Assembly (NCBI GenBank): GCA_021904315.1
Contig: CM038917.1
Span: 7,796,041-7,860,040 of the forward strand
Source: Sphagnum magellanicum
Lineage: Eukaryota > Streptophyta > Sphagnopsida > Sphagnales > Sphagnaceae
Length of the DNA stretch: 64,000 nucleotides
Direction of reading: 5' to 3'
Shown here: positions 50,201-62,116 of the stretch, in pieces
Position numbering within the stretch: the first letter of the stretch is position 1
How the letters are laid out: each line of letters starts with the position of its first letter
Notes under the pieces: model-generated
Told to the model about the DNA's origin: nothing
Databases searched by the model: none
What the model saw: only the letters and a program-made list of their open reading frames with translations
Program-made: the position numbers and the translations under genes

Positions 50201-53200
50201 TAAGCTGTGTCTATGCACTGTATCTTCCTCTAATATCAGAGTGAAACAGGAAAAAGAACTCCCACTCTTAATGAGAATTCATATGTCTATGGAATCACTA
50301 GATATAATGGGCCAATTCACTGGTCAAGGTCACAATACATGTTCTGCATTTCATAAGTACCATCCAAACAATATTACAGGAAGACTATAAGCAAGTAAGA
50401 CAAACTGCAAAACTGCATCTGTGAGAAAAACCAGCTGGCCATGGGCTATAATGAACCTTCACAACAGTTCCAGATTGATCCCGAATGTAGAGGCCTGATT
50501 GAGGATCAGGATTATGTGTCTCATTGGCCCCCTTCATGTATAGTGCACATGTCAAACCTGCAATCATGTCTTATCATACATCAGACAGTAGTCTACTTGT
50601 GACAAACCAACCAAATAGTTCAAACCTCACACTAATGCACATAATCTGTAGACAAACACATCTATTGACAAAAGACTGAATGGGATGTGCAACATTTAAA
50701 GACCATATAAACCTGTGAGGGATCCATGGTCCAAGTGCCATCCACACCAGGATGCCATGTCTGCAGTTCTATCCTCAACACTGTTTCAGACAAGCATTGT
50801 AGTCAGGAGTGGCCCCCTCCACAAGGTATGTAAGCATGCATTAACATGAAAAAGCTGAATGTATGGTCACTCTTGCAGTCAACATCTCATCATTTTATTG
50901 CAGCATCATAACTGACACATAGGAGAAATAGTCAAGACAAACTGCCTCAGCTGCATCCTTAATGGTTACAGTGAATTTGGGCTCTTGAAGCATTCAAATT
51001 TTGGTTAAATCATTCACACATGCAAGCCTCTTGGCCTCTTACAAAATTGGCCACAAGCTGGGTCACCCTTAATGAATTAGTTTGGGATGAGGGATTCCTG
51101 TGCTAACGAACTCTCAGGTCATTGTGTAATGCTACGACCTTAGTAACTTTGTCAGAAATTCAGATTCATAATAGGCAATATGATTCATTATCTATTGTTT
51201 GAGCAGGTCAACATTCAACTGCTCCTTTCCATGTGTATTCTGGGGAGATAAAATTCTTGACTGATGACTAACCATGAAAAGGCAGGGAGAACCTACAACA
51301 ATGTAAGACAAGTGCATTTGACTGTGGAGGTCACATAAATTGAGGCTCAACCACCAGTTGTATTCTTTGAAACTTATCAAAAGTTCTTCAAATTGTTTTG
51401 GAAATAAGTTCTAAGAACCTCTGAAGAGCTTTTAGGATATGTGATCTGTGGAACCTGCAGGAAGCTGGGAAATAATGCAACAGACGGCCCTTATGGCATT
51501 TTGAATCCTGCAGCATTCTCTCCAGCTTGCCTTTTTCATACATTGGCTTTCTTGAATACACTGGCATAGCCCACAAGATAAAGTAAAAAGCTAACATTCA
51601 CCAGATGATGATGGCAAGAGAAAAATTCTTAAGACTCAGAGGACATGCTTACATGGCTCAGAGTATATACTGACATTTCTGTATTAGAAGCTATCCATAT
51701 CATCTGATGACAACTGTGCCTTCTAAACATGACCATACACAGCTAGGGTGAACAATGGTTTGATAGACATACCATACTTGTCACAGTGATGAGCCAACAG
51801 CATGCCCACCTCTAAAATAAGCTGGCCAAGCACTTTGAATGCTGCGCCATCACCACAATCACAAAGAGAACAATAATGATCAGAGATAGCTCCTGTCTGA
51901 AAGAAGTGCACTAGTGTCAAATAAAAGACCATTCACCTGTAAAATTGCCAAACTTGTAACCCAAGGCATCCAGATGAGATTTCTAAATAAGGCAAGGGGT
52001 TTCCAAGCTCTGTACCTGGCTCAAGTTCTGGCAACTGTTCCCGGGGCCAAATATTTGGTCGGCAATAGGAAGGATATCTGCATCAGCAGACTGTACCATT
52101 AAAAGAAAGGTCTGGGACTAGAACCTGTCCAGTCAAAAGGCCACATACTGGACTGAGAATGATGATCCACACTTGATTTGCATAACCTTTCCAACTTGAA
52201 CATATTGCAATGCAACCCTGTCTTTTCAACAGAAAGGTACCATGTGTTTATTCCAGATCATGTCAAAGAGACGAAGAGTTTCAGTTAGAGATTGGTAGTA
52301 ACTCCATCTTCAGTTCAGAGCCAGAAGACAGAAGTGAAAAACATAATAGCTAACCCAAGGATCATAACAACTCAACCAATGACCTTAGAAAACAGACAGG
52401 AAGGTCACTGACACAGCACATCTGAGACCAAGTGATGGTCAGAGAGGTGAAATGTCCCACATGTAACCAAAGGTAAGGACCAATGAGAAGCAGTTTGAAA
52501 GGAATGCACTGAACACTGAATAACAACATTGGGATAGAAGGAAGAGAATCTACTCAAACCTTTCAATTAATCTCTTTTCAGTGGTAGGCACATCAAGCAC
52601 TGGATTGGCATAGAATGATCCCTTGAATACATCTGCACCCAAAATACCACAATAGGTCTTAGACCTCCAGCTGATTACTTGAACTTCTAAAGTGGGAATC
52701 TATTGAGCATTTGAGAAAACATCAGGCAATCCCTTCAGGATCTACAGAGAAAACCTAACTGACTTGAGGCACATGAACAGCAGGATAAAACACACCTGGA
52801 CATGCTCCCGTAACAGATAGCATGCATACATTGAACAAACATTGAGTTAACAGCTCAGAGGTCTGACAATGATATAGTGAATGCTAAGTTTCATCTCCTA
52901 AAAATAACTGCTGATGTTGTTTTGTTTACTCCCCATTTACTTTTGACCATTGCATTGCCAGATTTGAGAAGAGAATGTTCCTAGATGAGAACGAGACAGT
53001 AATGAAGAGCATTTCAAATGGAATCTGTTGATTTGCTGACTAGGAGTACCGAGTGCCCACTTTTGGTTGCAAAGATGATATCTGGTCAACTTTAATACTA
53101 CCAGGCAAGTATGGAGCTCCACACAAGGAAACAGACAGCAATTAATTGAATTTCAGAATAATTCTTGAGCAGATGGAAGGGCATACATGGACAATATACC

Positions 53201-56111
53201 AGACAATCAAAACTAACAGCCAAAGTTACTGACGGGCAGATACTTTTACCTGGTTGACCAGATTTAAGCATTTCTTTGCCATGACTCCAACCAAACGAAT
53301 ACCTGCATGGCATGGTCCACTAGAGACCCAAGATCAGCAATATCTACCAGATAACCACATCAAAACAGACAGAAGCAAGGCACCATTTGTATCAAGGGCT
53401 GCTAATGTCCAATTGCAGTTAAGAACAAATCTTCCTCTTTTTGGGAAGTTTTATATTGAGATTCTAATGTCTAATGTTGATGGTTTCTCCAGTCCTGAAA
53501 GCTACTGGGGCTTATGTGGATTTATGGAGTTACTTTGCTTCTATTGCTCACATGAGATAGTCTCACTCCAGATTACAATATTTATTTCAGACATGAAAGG
53601 CTTTTTGCAAAGTGGACCAGAAACTCAGTGAAAACTCTGCAGGAGCTTGCTAGTTCATGTTGTGTCTCTACAGATAAGTGGTCTTTCATACAAAGTAATT
53701 CACACTATCATATGCAGGCAAGAAATCAAGAAGGAATAGTGGTTTCAGAGTTGAGACTGGGTCCAATACACACTTGCTAGGTGGATCCTCAAGAAGCTTC
53801 TTCGACTCTTCAGGAAGCGCAGCAAGTCTGGTCAAAGAAGTCCACTGCACAGTTTAATCAACATGGTTCAATGGAGTGAATCTAATAAGGATGCTCAGCA
53901 CATCCATATCCCTTGCCCTGCTCCCCAACTACATCTTCACATAAGCCATTATTGACTACTCAGACATGCAATACTCAGAGAGAAGACCAAAGGTAAGAAA
54001 ACTCACTGGGATGCAAGGGGTAGAAGCCTATGTCGCAACTCCTTGTACTTGGGAACCTACCAACACATAAGTAGTAGCACAAAGTCCTGTTAGCAATGGT
54101 GAGCTTCCCAGACTTGAGCACACAGGCCAAGCTGCTTGTACCAGGTAAGGAGTCCAAAATGATTCTCTTGGTCAAATGATCTCCCCAGGTTCTATGTAAG
54201 GGATCAAAATGAGGAACTGTTGACCCAAATCTCAGGGAACTCAAGAAAACTCCCTGAAGAGAACTGAGGAAATTCTGGATCATCAGCTTGCAAGCTAGCT
54301 CCAAAATAGGAATATCTCTAATGGACTCCCACCAAACCAACATCTGAAATGGTTGAAACAATGTCCCTTAAATAATAGTTTCTCTCTGACTGCAGAATTA
54401 GACCATGAGAATCCTTATTGGATTATTCGTAAGGTGGCTTTGTTGGTGCCTTTGGTGACAGACCCTGGCATCATCGTGAGAATATATATCTATATCTATA
54501 TCTATATCTATATATATAAGCTAGAACAAATGATAGCCTTCTTCATCAGTGGAGCCCACATGCCTTTTGATTGAAAACCAAAAGAAAAACTTTCCAAACC
54601 AAGCTGAAATCAGATATAGCTCTTGTCAGATGCTCATTGTAAGAGTGGGAAGAGCATTCAGAAAAGGGGAGACATTATAATGAATACTGAGCCCTTGAGA
54701 TTGTTCCTTGAGCAGTGTACAACTATACCAGGAAGGCATACTTCAGATTCCTGGTATAAGTGCATGACCATCACAAATTCATATTTCTTCTCAAGCAGGT
54801 ATGTTCTTCCACCAATATATTCAGAAAGATACAGTCTCAAGGGAAGGAGGGAGAGCCTGACTTCAGCAATGGCAATGATACCAAGAGAATCTGGACCAAA
54901 GCCAGCCTCCAGCTTCTCTGTGAGATCCATGTCCTTATTCTGCAACAAACCAACCACAAGAAGAGCTTCCCAACATGAGCCATACAGCAGGATCCAACAA
55001 TCCCAAGCTTTCCAATATGTCACCAAGCCAACCCACTTCCTAACAAGAAAAACATGATAGATATACTCCCACCCTCTCCCAGCATCCAAAATTCTCTGCT
55101 CTTCACAGGTCTAAGAACCTGGACATGATGATTAAAGGCTTCAACAGCTAACTATGCATCTTGACCTCAGAGACTGCCTTATGATACTACTGCTTGTTGC
55201 TCTTACTCTTGAATAGTCCTGATCATCAAGAGAAAGTCTTAAATGCCACCATGTGCACTCCAGACCAAGCATAAAACAAGAAAGAAAAACCATGTGATCA
55301 AGGGCACATTTGCAACAATACTCACTCTCTCTGTAAAACAGAACACTACAAACTGTTTTTAGATCATAAACAGTGCAATTGCAAAATTTAAATTGGACAG
55401 AAGACAAAAGCACCATCTTTTGTCCAAACGCAGCTATGAAGAAACATCAGAGGATTAGCACTGTACACTGGAGAGAGTCAGAAAAAGAGAAGAGGATAAG
55501 GGTTGACTCATATCTTGGTCCCAATCCACACCAAAACAACAAATTTGGAGTCATAACAGAAATCTCAGTCTATCCTTTTCTGTCTATGAGATTGCCCTTC
55601 TTCTGACATAAAGGGTATGAGTTCTGCCTCACAAGAATGGACTGCAATTTGTGATGTGATGACACCACCAATGTTAGGCAAGATTGGAAAAAGAGAACTT
55701 GGATGTCAAAGAGCATTAGTCTTCTGTCACTCATCGAAGAATTGCAGCCCCAGAAGGAACTGCAATCAAAGGACATATCAAAGACATGGAAAACACCATG
55801 AAGGAGCATCTGCATTCAGAGTTCTCAATAAAGAACAAGTCTTAGCATACATTTGTGCATGGTTGTTTATCCGTAGGATGCGACCACAGAAAAGACTACA
55901 AGAACACGAACGAGAATCCTCTGCTCATGCTACCTAAGATCATAGGAGTGGAAACACTGCATCAAATTCAAGAAGATCATCGAGCTCGAAGACAGTGACA
56001 GAAAGAGAGAGCATTCATTACCAGTAGGTCAGAGTAGCGAATGGTGACAACATGAGCTACAGTCGGTTTCGGATCGGTGGAGGATAGCTGCAGCTCTGAA
56101 GCAGACTCCAT
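47222..56111 (-). CDS. 2-oxoglutarate/Fe(II) oxygenase-like protein
   Basis: Fifteen minus-strand exons join in frame (362 aa): 56111-56022, 54939-54862, 54056-54007, 53827-53774, 53302-53250, 52632-52560, 52077-52016, 51841-51773, 51560-51455, 50780-50713, 50557-50457, 49589-49491, 49006-48939, 48117-48069 and 47290-47222. Recognisable blocks are GFGPDSLGIIAIAE, LPLASQLAALPEESKKLLED, YSFGWSHGKEMLKSGQP, GSFYANPVLD, RYPSYCRPNIWP, CHKGRLLHYFPA, SWCGWHLDHGSLTGLT, DPQSGLYIRDQSG and ATPHCVQ. The double-stranded beta-helix ligands appear as H227-x-D229 and H298, with R313 (IHRNTFALF) as a likely 2-oxoglutarate contact. This pattern is that of a plant oxygenase family with uncharacterised members such as Arabidopsis At3g63290; the substrate is unknown. 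The ATG at 56111 begins MESASELQLSS. The acceptor of exon 12 is ambiguous by one codon, and the last exon is short. Confidence 0.85.
54466..54522. repeat. TATATC microsatellite in oxygenase intron
   Basis: ATATATATCTATATCTATATCTATATCTATATATATA, a hexanucleotide-like run, lies in the large second intron of the oxygenase gene. Confidence 0.85.
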
Positions 56112-56796
56112 CCTCACTTTCTGCGCTTTCACGGCGACACACTGTTTACTATGCTGCGCTGCTGCAACACAAACGATGGAAGCTCATCTAGATGCAACAA
56201 ATCTGCATCATTAAGACTACAATTGGAAGTGCTGTGTGGAGCGGAGTGGCAAAACAGCATCCATCACGCACTCCTCAATAACAAGCTAATCTGTAATCCC
56301 GCAAAAAATAAAAATCATGATTCCAATCTTGATAGAGGACTGAGACAACAACTCTCATCGAAATTCCTCACAAAAAGTAAGCGGCAGAAAAAAATTGCAA
56401 AAGATTGTTCTCTCCTTGTACAGAACCGAAACTGGTAGCGATTCCGAATCATACTCCGAGAAAAACTCTTCAATGAGATTTTCGCTTTGCTTCAAACCTC
56501 CCCTAACACACGGATGAGAAAGGATTCTTCTGCTCACAATTTACCCGTGATTTCCGTCACGTTGCTGGTCTCTCTCATTTGAGAATTGAATGTTTAAGAG
56601 TAGTTTGTCCTCGAGATGGACGATATACCTGCAAAACTTTGTCACAACGGAAGACAAGACGAAGAAGAAAGAGGAAGAGGACGAAGGGAAAAAGCTTATG
56701 AGGGAAATCACCACAAACAACAAAGGAACAGAAGTCGGAGATGAAAAATGGGAAGGAGAAGAAGTGGGATGGAAGCCAAACCATGGATGAGGCAAC

Positions 56797-57110
56797 ACTA
56801 TCTCGTCTGTTGTAGTATTATAGATGGATGACTTTCTTACTATCTCGTCACTTGGAGTGCAATCAATAATGGGTAGGTAACGTCTTATTATCTCGTCTCT
56901 TGTTTCTAGAGTGCAATAGATGGATTGATCATATTATTATTTTCAGAGTGGAATAGAGAGATGGATGGCTGGATGGCTGGATGGATGATTTTCTTTATTA
57001 TCTCATTTCTTTCAGTGCACTAGGCGTGTGGATGGATGGATGATATTTTTACTGTCTCTTTTCATAGAGTGCAATCAATTGATGGGTGATTTCTTACTAT
57101 TTCATATGGA
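56797..57110. repeat. Degenerate repeats with TATCTCGTC/GAGTGCAAT motif
   Basis: Five or so diverged copies of a unit of roughly 60-80 bp carrying CTTACTATCTCGTC, then GAGTGCAATCAAT, then GATGGATGG. Spacing is irregular and copies near 56940-57010 are partly replaced by (GGAT)n. It lies between the divergent genes. Confidence 0.6.
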
Positions 57111-57917
57111 AACTTGGATGTAATGTATCTCTTTGAGTGCATGCAATTGATACAATTTCCTTGGATATAAAATTTGAAGCACTGGGCAGACAGAGGTCTC
57201 AAAGGTTGGGGGCCCAGGTTGCATAGACAATGCTAAAAATACAATTTATATGTTTTGATTTCAAATATATATTTTCTTCTAATTTTTTTTTCTTTTTTTT
57301 TTTCCACTTTGTGAATAATTCACTTTTGAGAAATTGTAAATCATATGTATAATAAATTAAGGATATTCTAAAAAAATTTGAAATATATTTAATTATATAA
57401 TTTTTGAATTGACACTATATAACATTAGATTAGTCCAGAGCTGTAGATTTTTATACATGTAAAAGCCCTCAGCCAGGGGCTTGACCTTAAAGTGGGCAAA
57501 TCCATTTGGAGCATTCTCAATGTGGAATGGTTAGTGTCTTGGCCACTTTAGGGTATGTTCATCATATATAGGACAAGCGTAGAGCCAGAGGCCCTTCCTT
57601 GTTTTGAGGTGCCAAGGCATGTGGGTGGAAGAACAAGTGATGGGCAAAACAAGGAAAGGCCTATGGGCCCCTACCCTTCTTTAGGGTACAACCTTGACCT
57701 AATTTTCAGAGGATGCGTATTTCCACAGCTGAAGACTTCTTCCACTTCGGAAGATCCTGGAAGATCAGTGCTGAGTTCTTGCGCCTGACAATGGTTGTCT
57801 TAAGTACACTGCAAAAATTAAAGCAGGCTTATACGGGTTCTTAAAGGCATGCATTATGTCAACTTTTAGGTTGATTAAATGGCAGACTCGGCTTTAGTCC
57901 ACGGAATAGGTAGATAA

Positions 57918-58122
57918 GGGAAGATAGTTGTTGCGTAAGGTAGCAGATTACATTTCCGTTGGTAGCTACTTTATTGATACTAAAGATTCTGAAAGTCCAT
58001 TCCTTCATGGAATGGGGCTTGGGAAGATAGTTATTGCTTAATGTAGCAGATTACATTTCCGTAGGTAGCTATTTTATCAACGCTAAAGAATCTGAAAGTC
58101 CATTACGTAATGGAATGGGCTC
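57918..58122. repeat. 103-bp tandem duplication in promoter
   Basis: GGGAAGATAGTTRTTGCKTAAKGTAGCAGATTACATTTCCGT begins at 57918 and again at 58021, so two adjacent copies of about 103 bp. Both end in an inverted repeat: CCATTCC-TTCAT-GGAATGG in copy 1 (57997-58015) and the uninterrupted 16-bp palindrome TCCATTACGTAATGGA in copy 2 (58099-58114). The block is 500-700 bp upstream of the gene-4 ATG. Confidence 0.9.
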
Positions 58123-58364
58123 AACGGCACTAACATGGCGGTTTTAGCTTAGTCACCCACTTTGATGTGCCAATTGAGCAGCCGTCTCAAACATCAATTT
58201 TCCCCGTTCCTCATCCTTACTCCAGCAGCTCGTCTCATCCATGAAGGTATTATATTCTGCTTCATAATCCCGCTGCATTTGTGCACGATTTCATGGACCG
58301 ATGGACGAGCTTCTACCCATTTACAGAGGAGAAGAAGGGTGGGTGCGCTCTGATCCGGAAGAGA

Positions 58365-58540
58365 GCGAGTTTCATTCGCGTAAAGGAGGGAGGTTCTCGT
58401 TCACGATGGTGCAATAGTAGAGTTTGTAATTCTTCATCCGCATCATCGGATGAGAACGAGTTTCATTCGCAGAGACCTGGTTCTCGTTCACGACGGTGCG
58501 ATAGTAGAGTTTGTAATTCCTCGTCGGCGTCGTCATCTGT
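58365..58540 (+). repeat. 87-91 bp duplication in leader of gene 4
   Basis: GAGTTTCATTCGC recurs at 58367 and 58458 (period 91), while GGTTCTCGTTCACGA recurs at 58392 and 58479 (period 87), so the copies differ by a small indel. The second half of each copy is in the same reading frame as the downstream protein and would encode GSRSR-C-SRVCNSSSASS twice. Confidence 0.9.
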
Positions 58541-58646
58541 AGTGAGCGACGGGGTTTGGAGCGCGCGCGATCAAAGACAAGGCAGTAGCGCTCGCAAGAA
58601 GGAAGCGAGAAGGCGAGGTGCTGCTGTGCTATGTAATCTCGTTGCC

Positions 58647-61600
58647 ATGAGCAACAAGACCGGGACGCAGCAGTGGAGTGGGAATCTGGTAATGGGGAAC
58701 GGAGGAGGCGGGGAGTTCGAGCTTCCGCAGGAGTTGTTATCCGTGCTGCCGTCCGATCCTTATGAGCAACTGGATGTTGCGCGCAGGATCACGGCGATGG
58801 CTGTCGCGGCGCGTGTGTCGAAGCTGGAGTTGGAGACCGGCAAGCTGCGCTTGAAGCTGGCTGAGAAGGAGCATATCATCCATGGACTGCAGGAGCGCAT
58901 CGGGGACACGGAATCAACTTTGCAGGAGACCAGCTCGCGCCTGTCGCGCGCGTTGGATGAGCAGGTTTGGAAACTCCTGCTTTCTTCCTCCATTCTTTCC
59001 CCTCTTTAGGCTTAGCCTTGCCATTCCTCTGGTTGTGCGAGTGCGAGTGACTGAACTGGATGTATCCAGCTTGTCCAGGGTTTTTTAGGGTTTCTCCGGA
59101 TGAGGCATGCAATGCAAATTTTTCTATATTTTTCCAACAGTCTGCTGCGCTTGCTCGTGAAATCTGTCTTGGATTATGTGTCATGGTGTGCTTGTGGGGA
59201 TGACTTCCTTTGGAGTGGCATTGATGTTTCCATTTTGTCTCGCTGGCAGGCAAATCTAGCCAATGAGAAGAATATGTTGGCAGGACAGGTGAAGAAGCTC
59301 ATGCGTGATGTTGCAAAGGTAGTTACCATCAAAACAATCTGGACTTTGGAACCCTAAAGAATCTGGACAATTTGTTCTCTGTTGGTGCTGTGGTGGAATT
59401 AGTGGCTATTAGGTCTTTTTCTGTGACTACTACATATAGAATTCTTATCATAATAATACTAAAGGATTGCTCAAACTTGAAGGCAGAGTACGCAAGATAC
59501 TTGGACTTTATACATGGTAATTCCCTGAGTTTCTTGTGTTTCTGATGCTGATGCTGGTGTGGCAGCTTGAGACATTCAAACGGACACTCATGCAGTCCCT
59601 GCAAGAAGATGATGAAAACCCCATGGTAAATTACTCATCATTTTCTGTTCCAGAGCACACAGTCTTCATTTTGTGTCTTCATCCTTGAAACTAAATATCA
59701 TACTTGTGGTTTTCAGGGTGAAGCTGCTGACAAGCGTGGAGCTTCAAATTCCAATTCAGCAATCAGAAGAGCATCACGTAAATTTCTTCTTCACCAATCC
59801 AAGTTTAGGAGTAGGGTTGAACTCATTACTTTCAAGAGCCCTATAGTTTGTGGTCCATCATTGACCTAGAAAGATGTATATATTGTTAGGAAAGGAAACA
59901 CTGCTTATCATGATGTACATTCATTTTAAAGCTCTGCTCTGTGACTTACAGAAGCAGAGTCTACAGTGAGCAGAGCTCAGGTCATTGAAGATGATGGTCA
60001 AGTTTTGAGGACTGCAGCTGCAAGTTCTGCTGGGCCAGTGCAAGAGGAGCAACAGCGCCAGGAACCTGATGGTGAGATCCAATCCACTTTTTACCAGATC
60101 TGCTATTTGCTCCATGCTACAAGTAAGAGAACTCTGTGGAATAGTAGGTTTCATAAGTTCCATTGCAACAGAGCTATTTTACCCAGTTGCAGACTTGACA
60201 CAATATTGTCAACACAGTGGCCAGTCTTGTGAGTAAATTATCCATCTTGTCACTTTTTTGTGGATGGAGAGTTATCTGGTTTGGAGCTTCACATTGAGGG
60301 TTGATCTTCATAGTAAGTTGGTGCTTCACATAAGTACCTTCTACATAAGCATCTTAAATATTTGGGTTGATGATGATGGGTGCAAGCAGGTCCTCCATCA
60401 AGGCAATTATCATCTTATCAAAAGTCACGCTCAACACCATCCTTGACCCCTCGATTGACACCCCAGCAGACTCCAACTGGATCACCACGGCAACGATCTG
60501 CAAGAGGCTCTCCACGGCGCACCATGTCAGGAAGTGACAACCACCGAATCCCTCTTCCATCCTCACAGCCTACCAGTCAGTCCACTACAGCCCCAAACTC
60601 TCCACCGAGCCATGGCTCCATGCCAAGTGCGTTTTAATCTCCGTGAGATTGGTTCCCACATATCAAATAAGTCAGAGTGTTTCTCTTTGATGTGTCTTGA
60701 GACTCAAATCTGGAGTTAATGGGCTTATGGTTGGGATTCTTCCAACACTTCCATTGTGTTTTAATTTATTCTGTGAAGACAGCATGGGAGCTAGTGCTAA
60801 TCTTGTTCCTTCTCAGAGGGCATCTTGAGTATCAGGCCTTGAGTCTTGGTTGAGAAATCTGTTTTTGCATTCTTGCAGCACGTACACCCCGTGTTGATGG
60901 CAAGGAGTTCTTCCGCCAAGCCAGGTGCGCAACCTCTTTTTCTGTCAATGTTTCAGATGATGGGGAGGCTTCTCAATCCAAATCCATAGTCTGTTTCTAC
61001 AATTAAATCAGGTGTAGAGAAGTTTGTCTGGCACACAACAACTATCCTTAGCAATTTTGTTAGGCCTAAATCAGGTCTGACACAGATGGTTTCAGACCAG
61101 GACTGTTGGAGGATTTCAGGCTCTCTTCTAGCTAGTTGAAGTCTGGAGTTCTTCTTTTCTAGTCCTGTCCAGTCTTTGAGTTTTATCACACTCATTTTTT
61201 ACTCTCCTGACCTCTACATGGTTAGTGAAGGTAACTAACTAACAATGTATGGTCCAGTTTTAGTCACTTCCTGTCAGAATGTGTGTCTAATGATTGAAAA
61301 ACCTTTTGTGGACCTGCAATGAATGCAAAAGAGAAATACTGTTGGTACCTCCTTCCAGAGTCTATTCCTTGCACTACTTCCTAGAGTGTTTAGTAGGATT
61401 GCCTGTGCAGAGCTACTAATGAGGCATTAATATTTGTGCTCTGTTCAGTAAGGCAAGCACCAGACAAAAGCCTTAAACATTGAGAACCATGCTTCTTTGG
61501 AATGAAAAAAGTTAATGATTCTTGACTATTTTGGGCACAGGAATCGGTTGTCATATGAGCAATTCAGTGCATTCCTGGCCAATATCAAGGAGCTCAATGG

Positions 61601-62116
61601 GCACCGACAGACTCGTGAGGTAAGACTCCTGTCATCCCTAGTTTAAGTGCTGGGACCAATTGTATTCTTTTACATATCCACTGGAACAAAGTTTTGGAGG
61701 CCTCTGTAGCAAGGAGTAAGTGATTTGGCTATCTTTGTGAACAGTTTAATACAACCTCATGTCATGCCCTTTATTGATAAAGGTGGGTAGTCTCTGTAGC
61801 AAAGTTCACAATGCAGCCTAGCATAACAAGGCCTCAGGGTGGTAGACAAGAGGATGATTGTCATCACTTTGAGAAGCTACCTTTGAGCTTGGGAAATCAG
61901 GAAGAACTTCTGTGGGGCCTATGTCCACCTAGTCTACTGCATTTCCCAGTTATGTCAGTGGGGTCATCCTAATTGCTTATGCAAATAATGAGACTTTTTG
62001 CTGATTTGTGGTCACTGCAGGAGACATTGAGGAAGGCCGATGAGATTTTTGGTGTAGACAACAAGGACTTGTATATTGCATTTGATGGGCTTCTCAGTCG
62101 ACATCTTCCTTCATAG
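58647..62116 (+). CDS. At4g15545-like coiled-coil protein, unknown function
   Basis: Nine plus-strand exons join in frame (361 aa): 58647-58964, 59250-59318, 59566-59625, 59717-59777, 59952-60071, 60390-60626, 60879-60924, 61541-61619 and 62021-62116. The N-terminus carries FELPQELLSVLPSDPYEQLD and VARRITAMAVAARVSKLE, followed by a long coiled coil (about residues 55-150) including KRTLMQSLQEDDENP. A Ser/Pro/Thr-rich linker follows (about 205-290; TPSLTPRLTPQQTPTGSPRQ), then a highly conserved tail, RTPRVDGKEFFRQARNRLSY, EQFSAFLANIKELN and EIFGVDNKDLYIAFDGLLSR. This architecture is that of the uncharacterised plant protein At4g15545. No enzyme motif is visible; a scaffold role is only a guess. 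The start at 58647 fits the family; an in-frame upstream ATG at 58293 would add 118 Ser/Arg-rich residues. Splice sites are all GT-AG. Confidence 0.9.

Larger units (their letters stand above)
56112..58646. promoter_or_regulatory. Shared head-to-head promoter interval
   Basis: The oxygenase gene (minus) and the At4g15545-like gene (plus) are transcribed away from each other with 2.5 kb between their start codons. The interval has three parts: a purine-rich block next to the oxygenase (56590-56790), a run of degenerate repeats (56797-57110), and a duplicated block (57918-58122) followed by the plus-gene leader. No protein was recognised in 57115-57900. Whether regulation is shared cannot be told from sequence. 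Confidence 0.5.

Noticed and set aside
54623..55089. Two overlapping frames of over 140 codons on opposite strands
   Set aside because: Only the stretch 54862-54939 on the minus strand is coding (oxygenase exon 2); the remainder lies in introns.
58876..59253. 125-codon minus-strand frame opposite the start of gene 4
   Set aside because: It is antisense to exon 1 and intron 1 of the At4g15545-like gene and contains no recognisable block.
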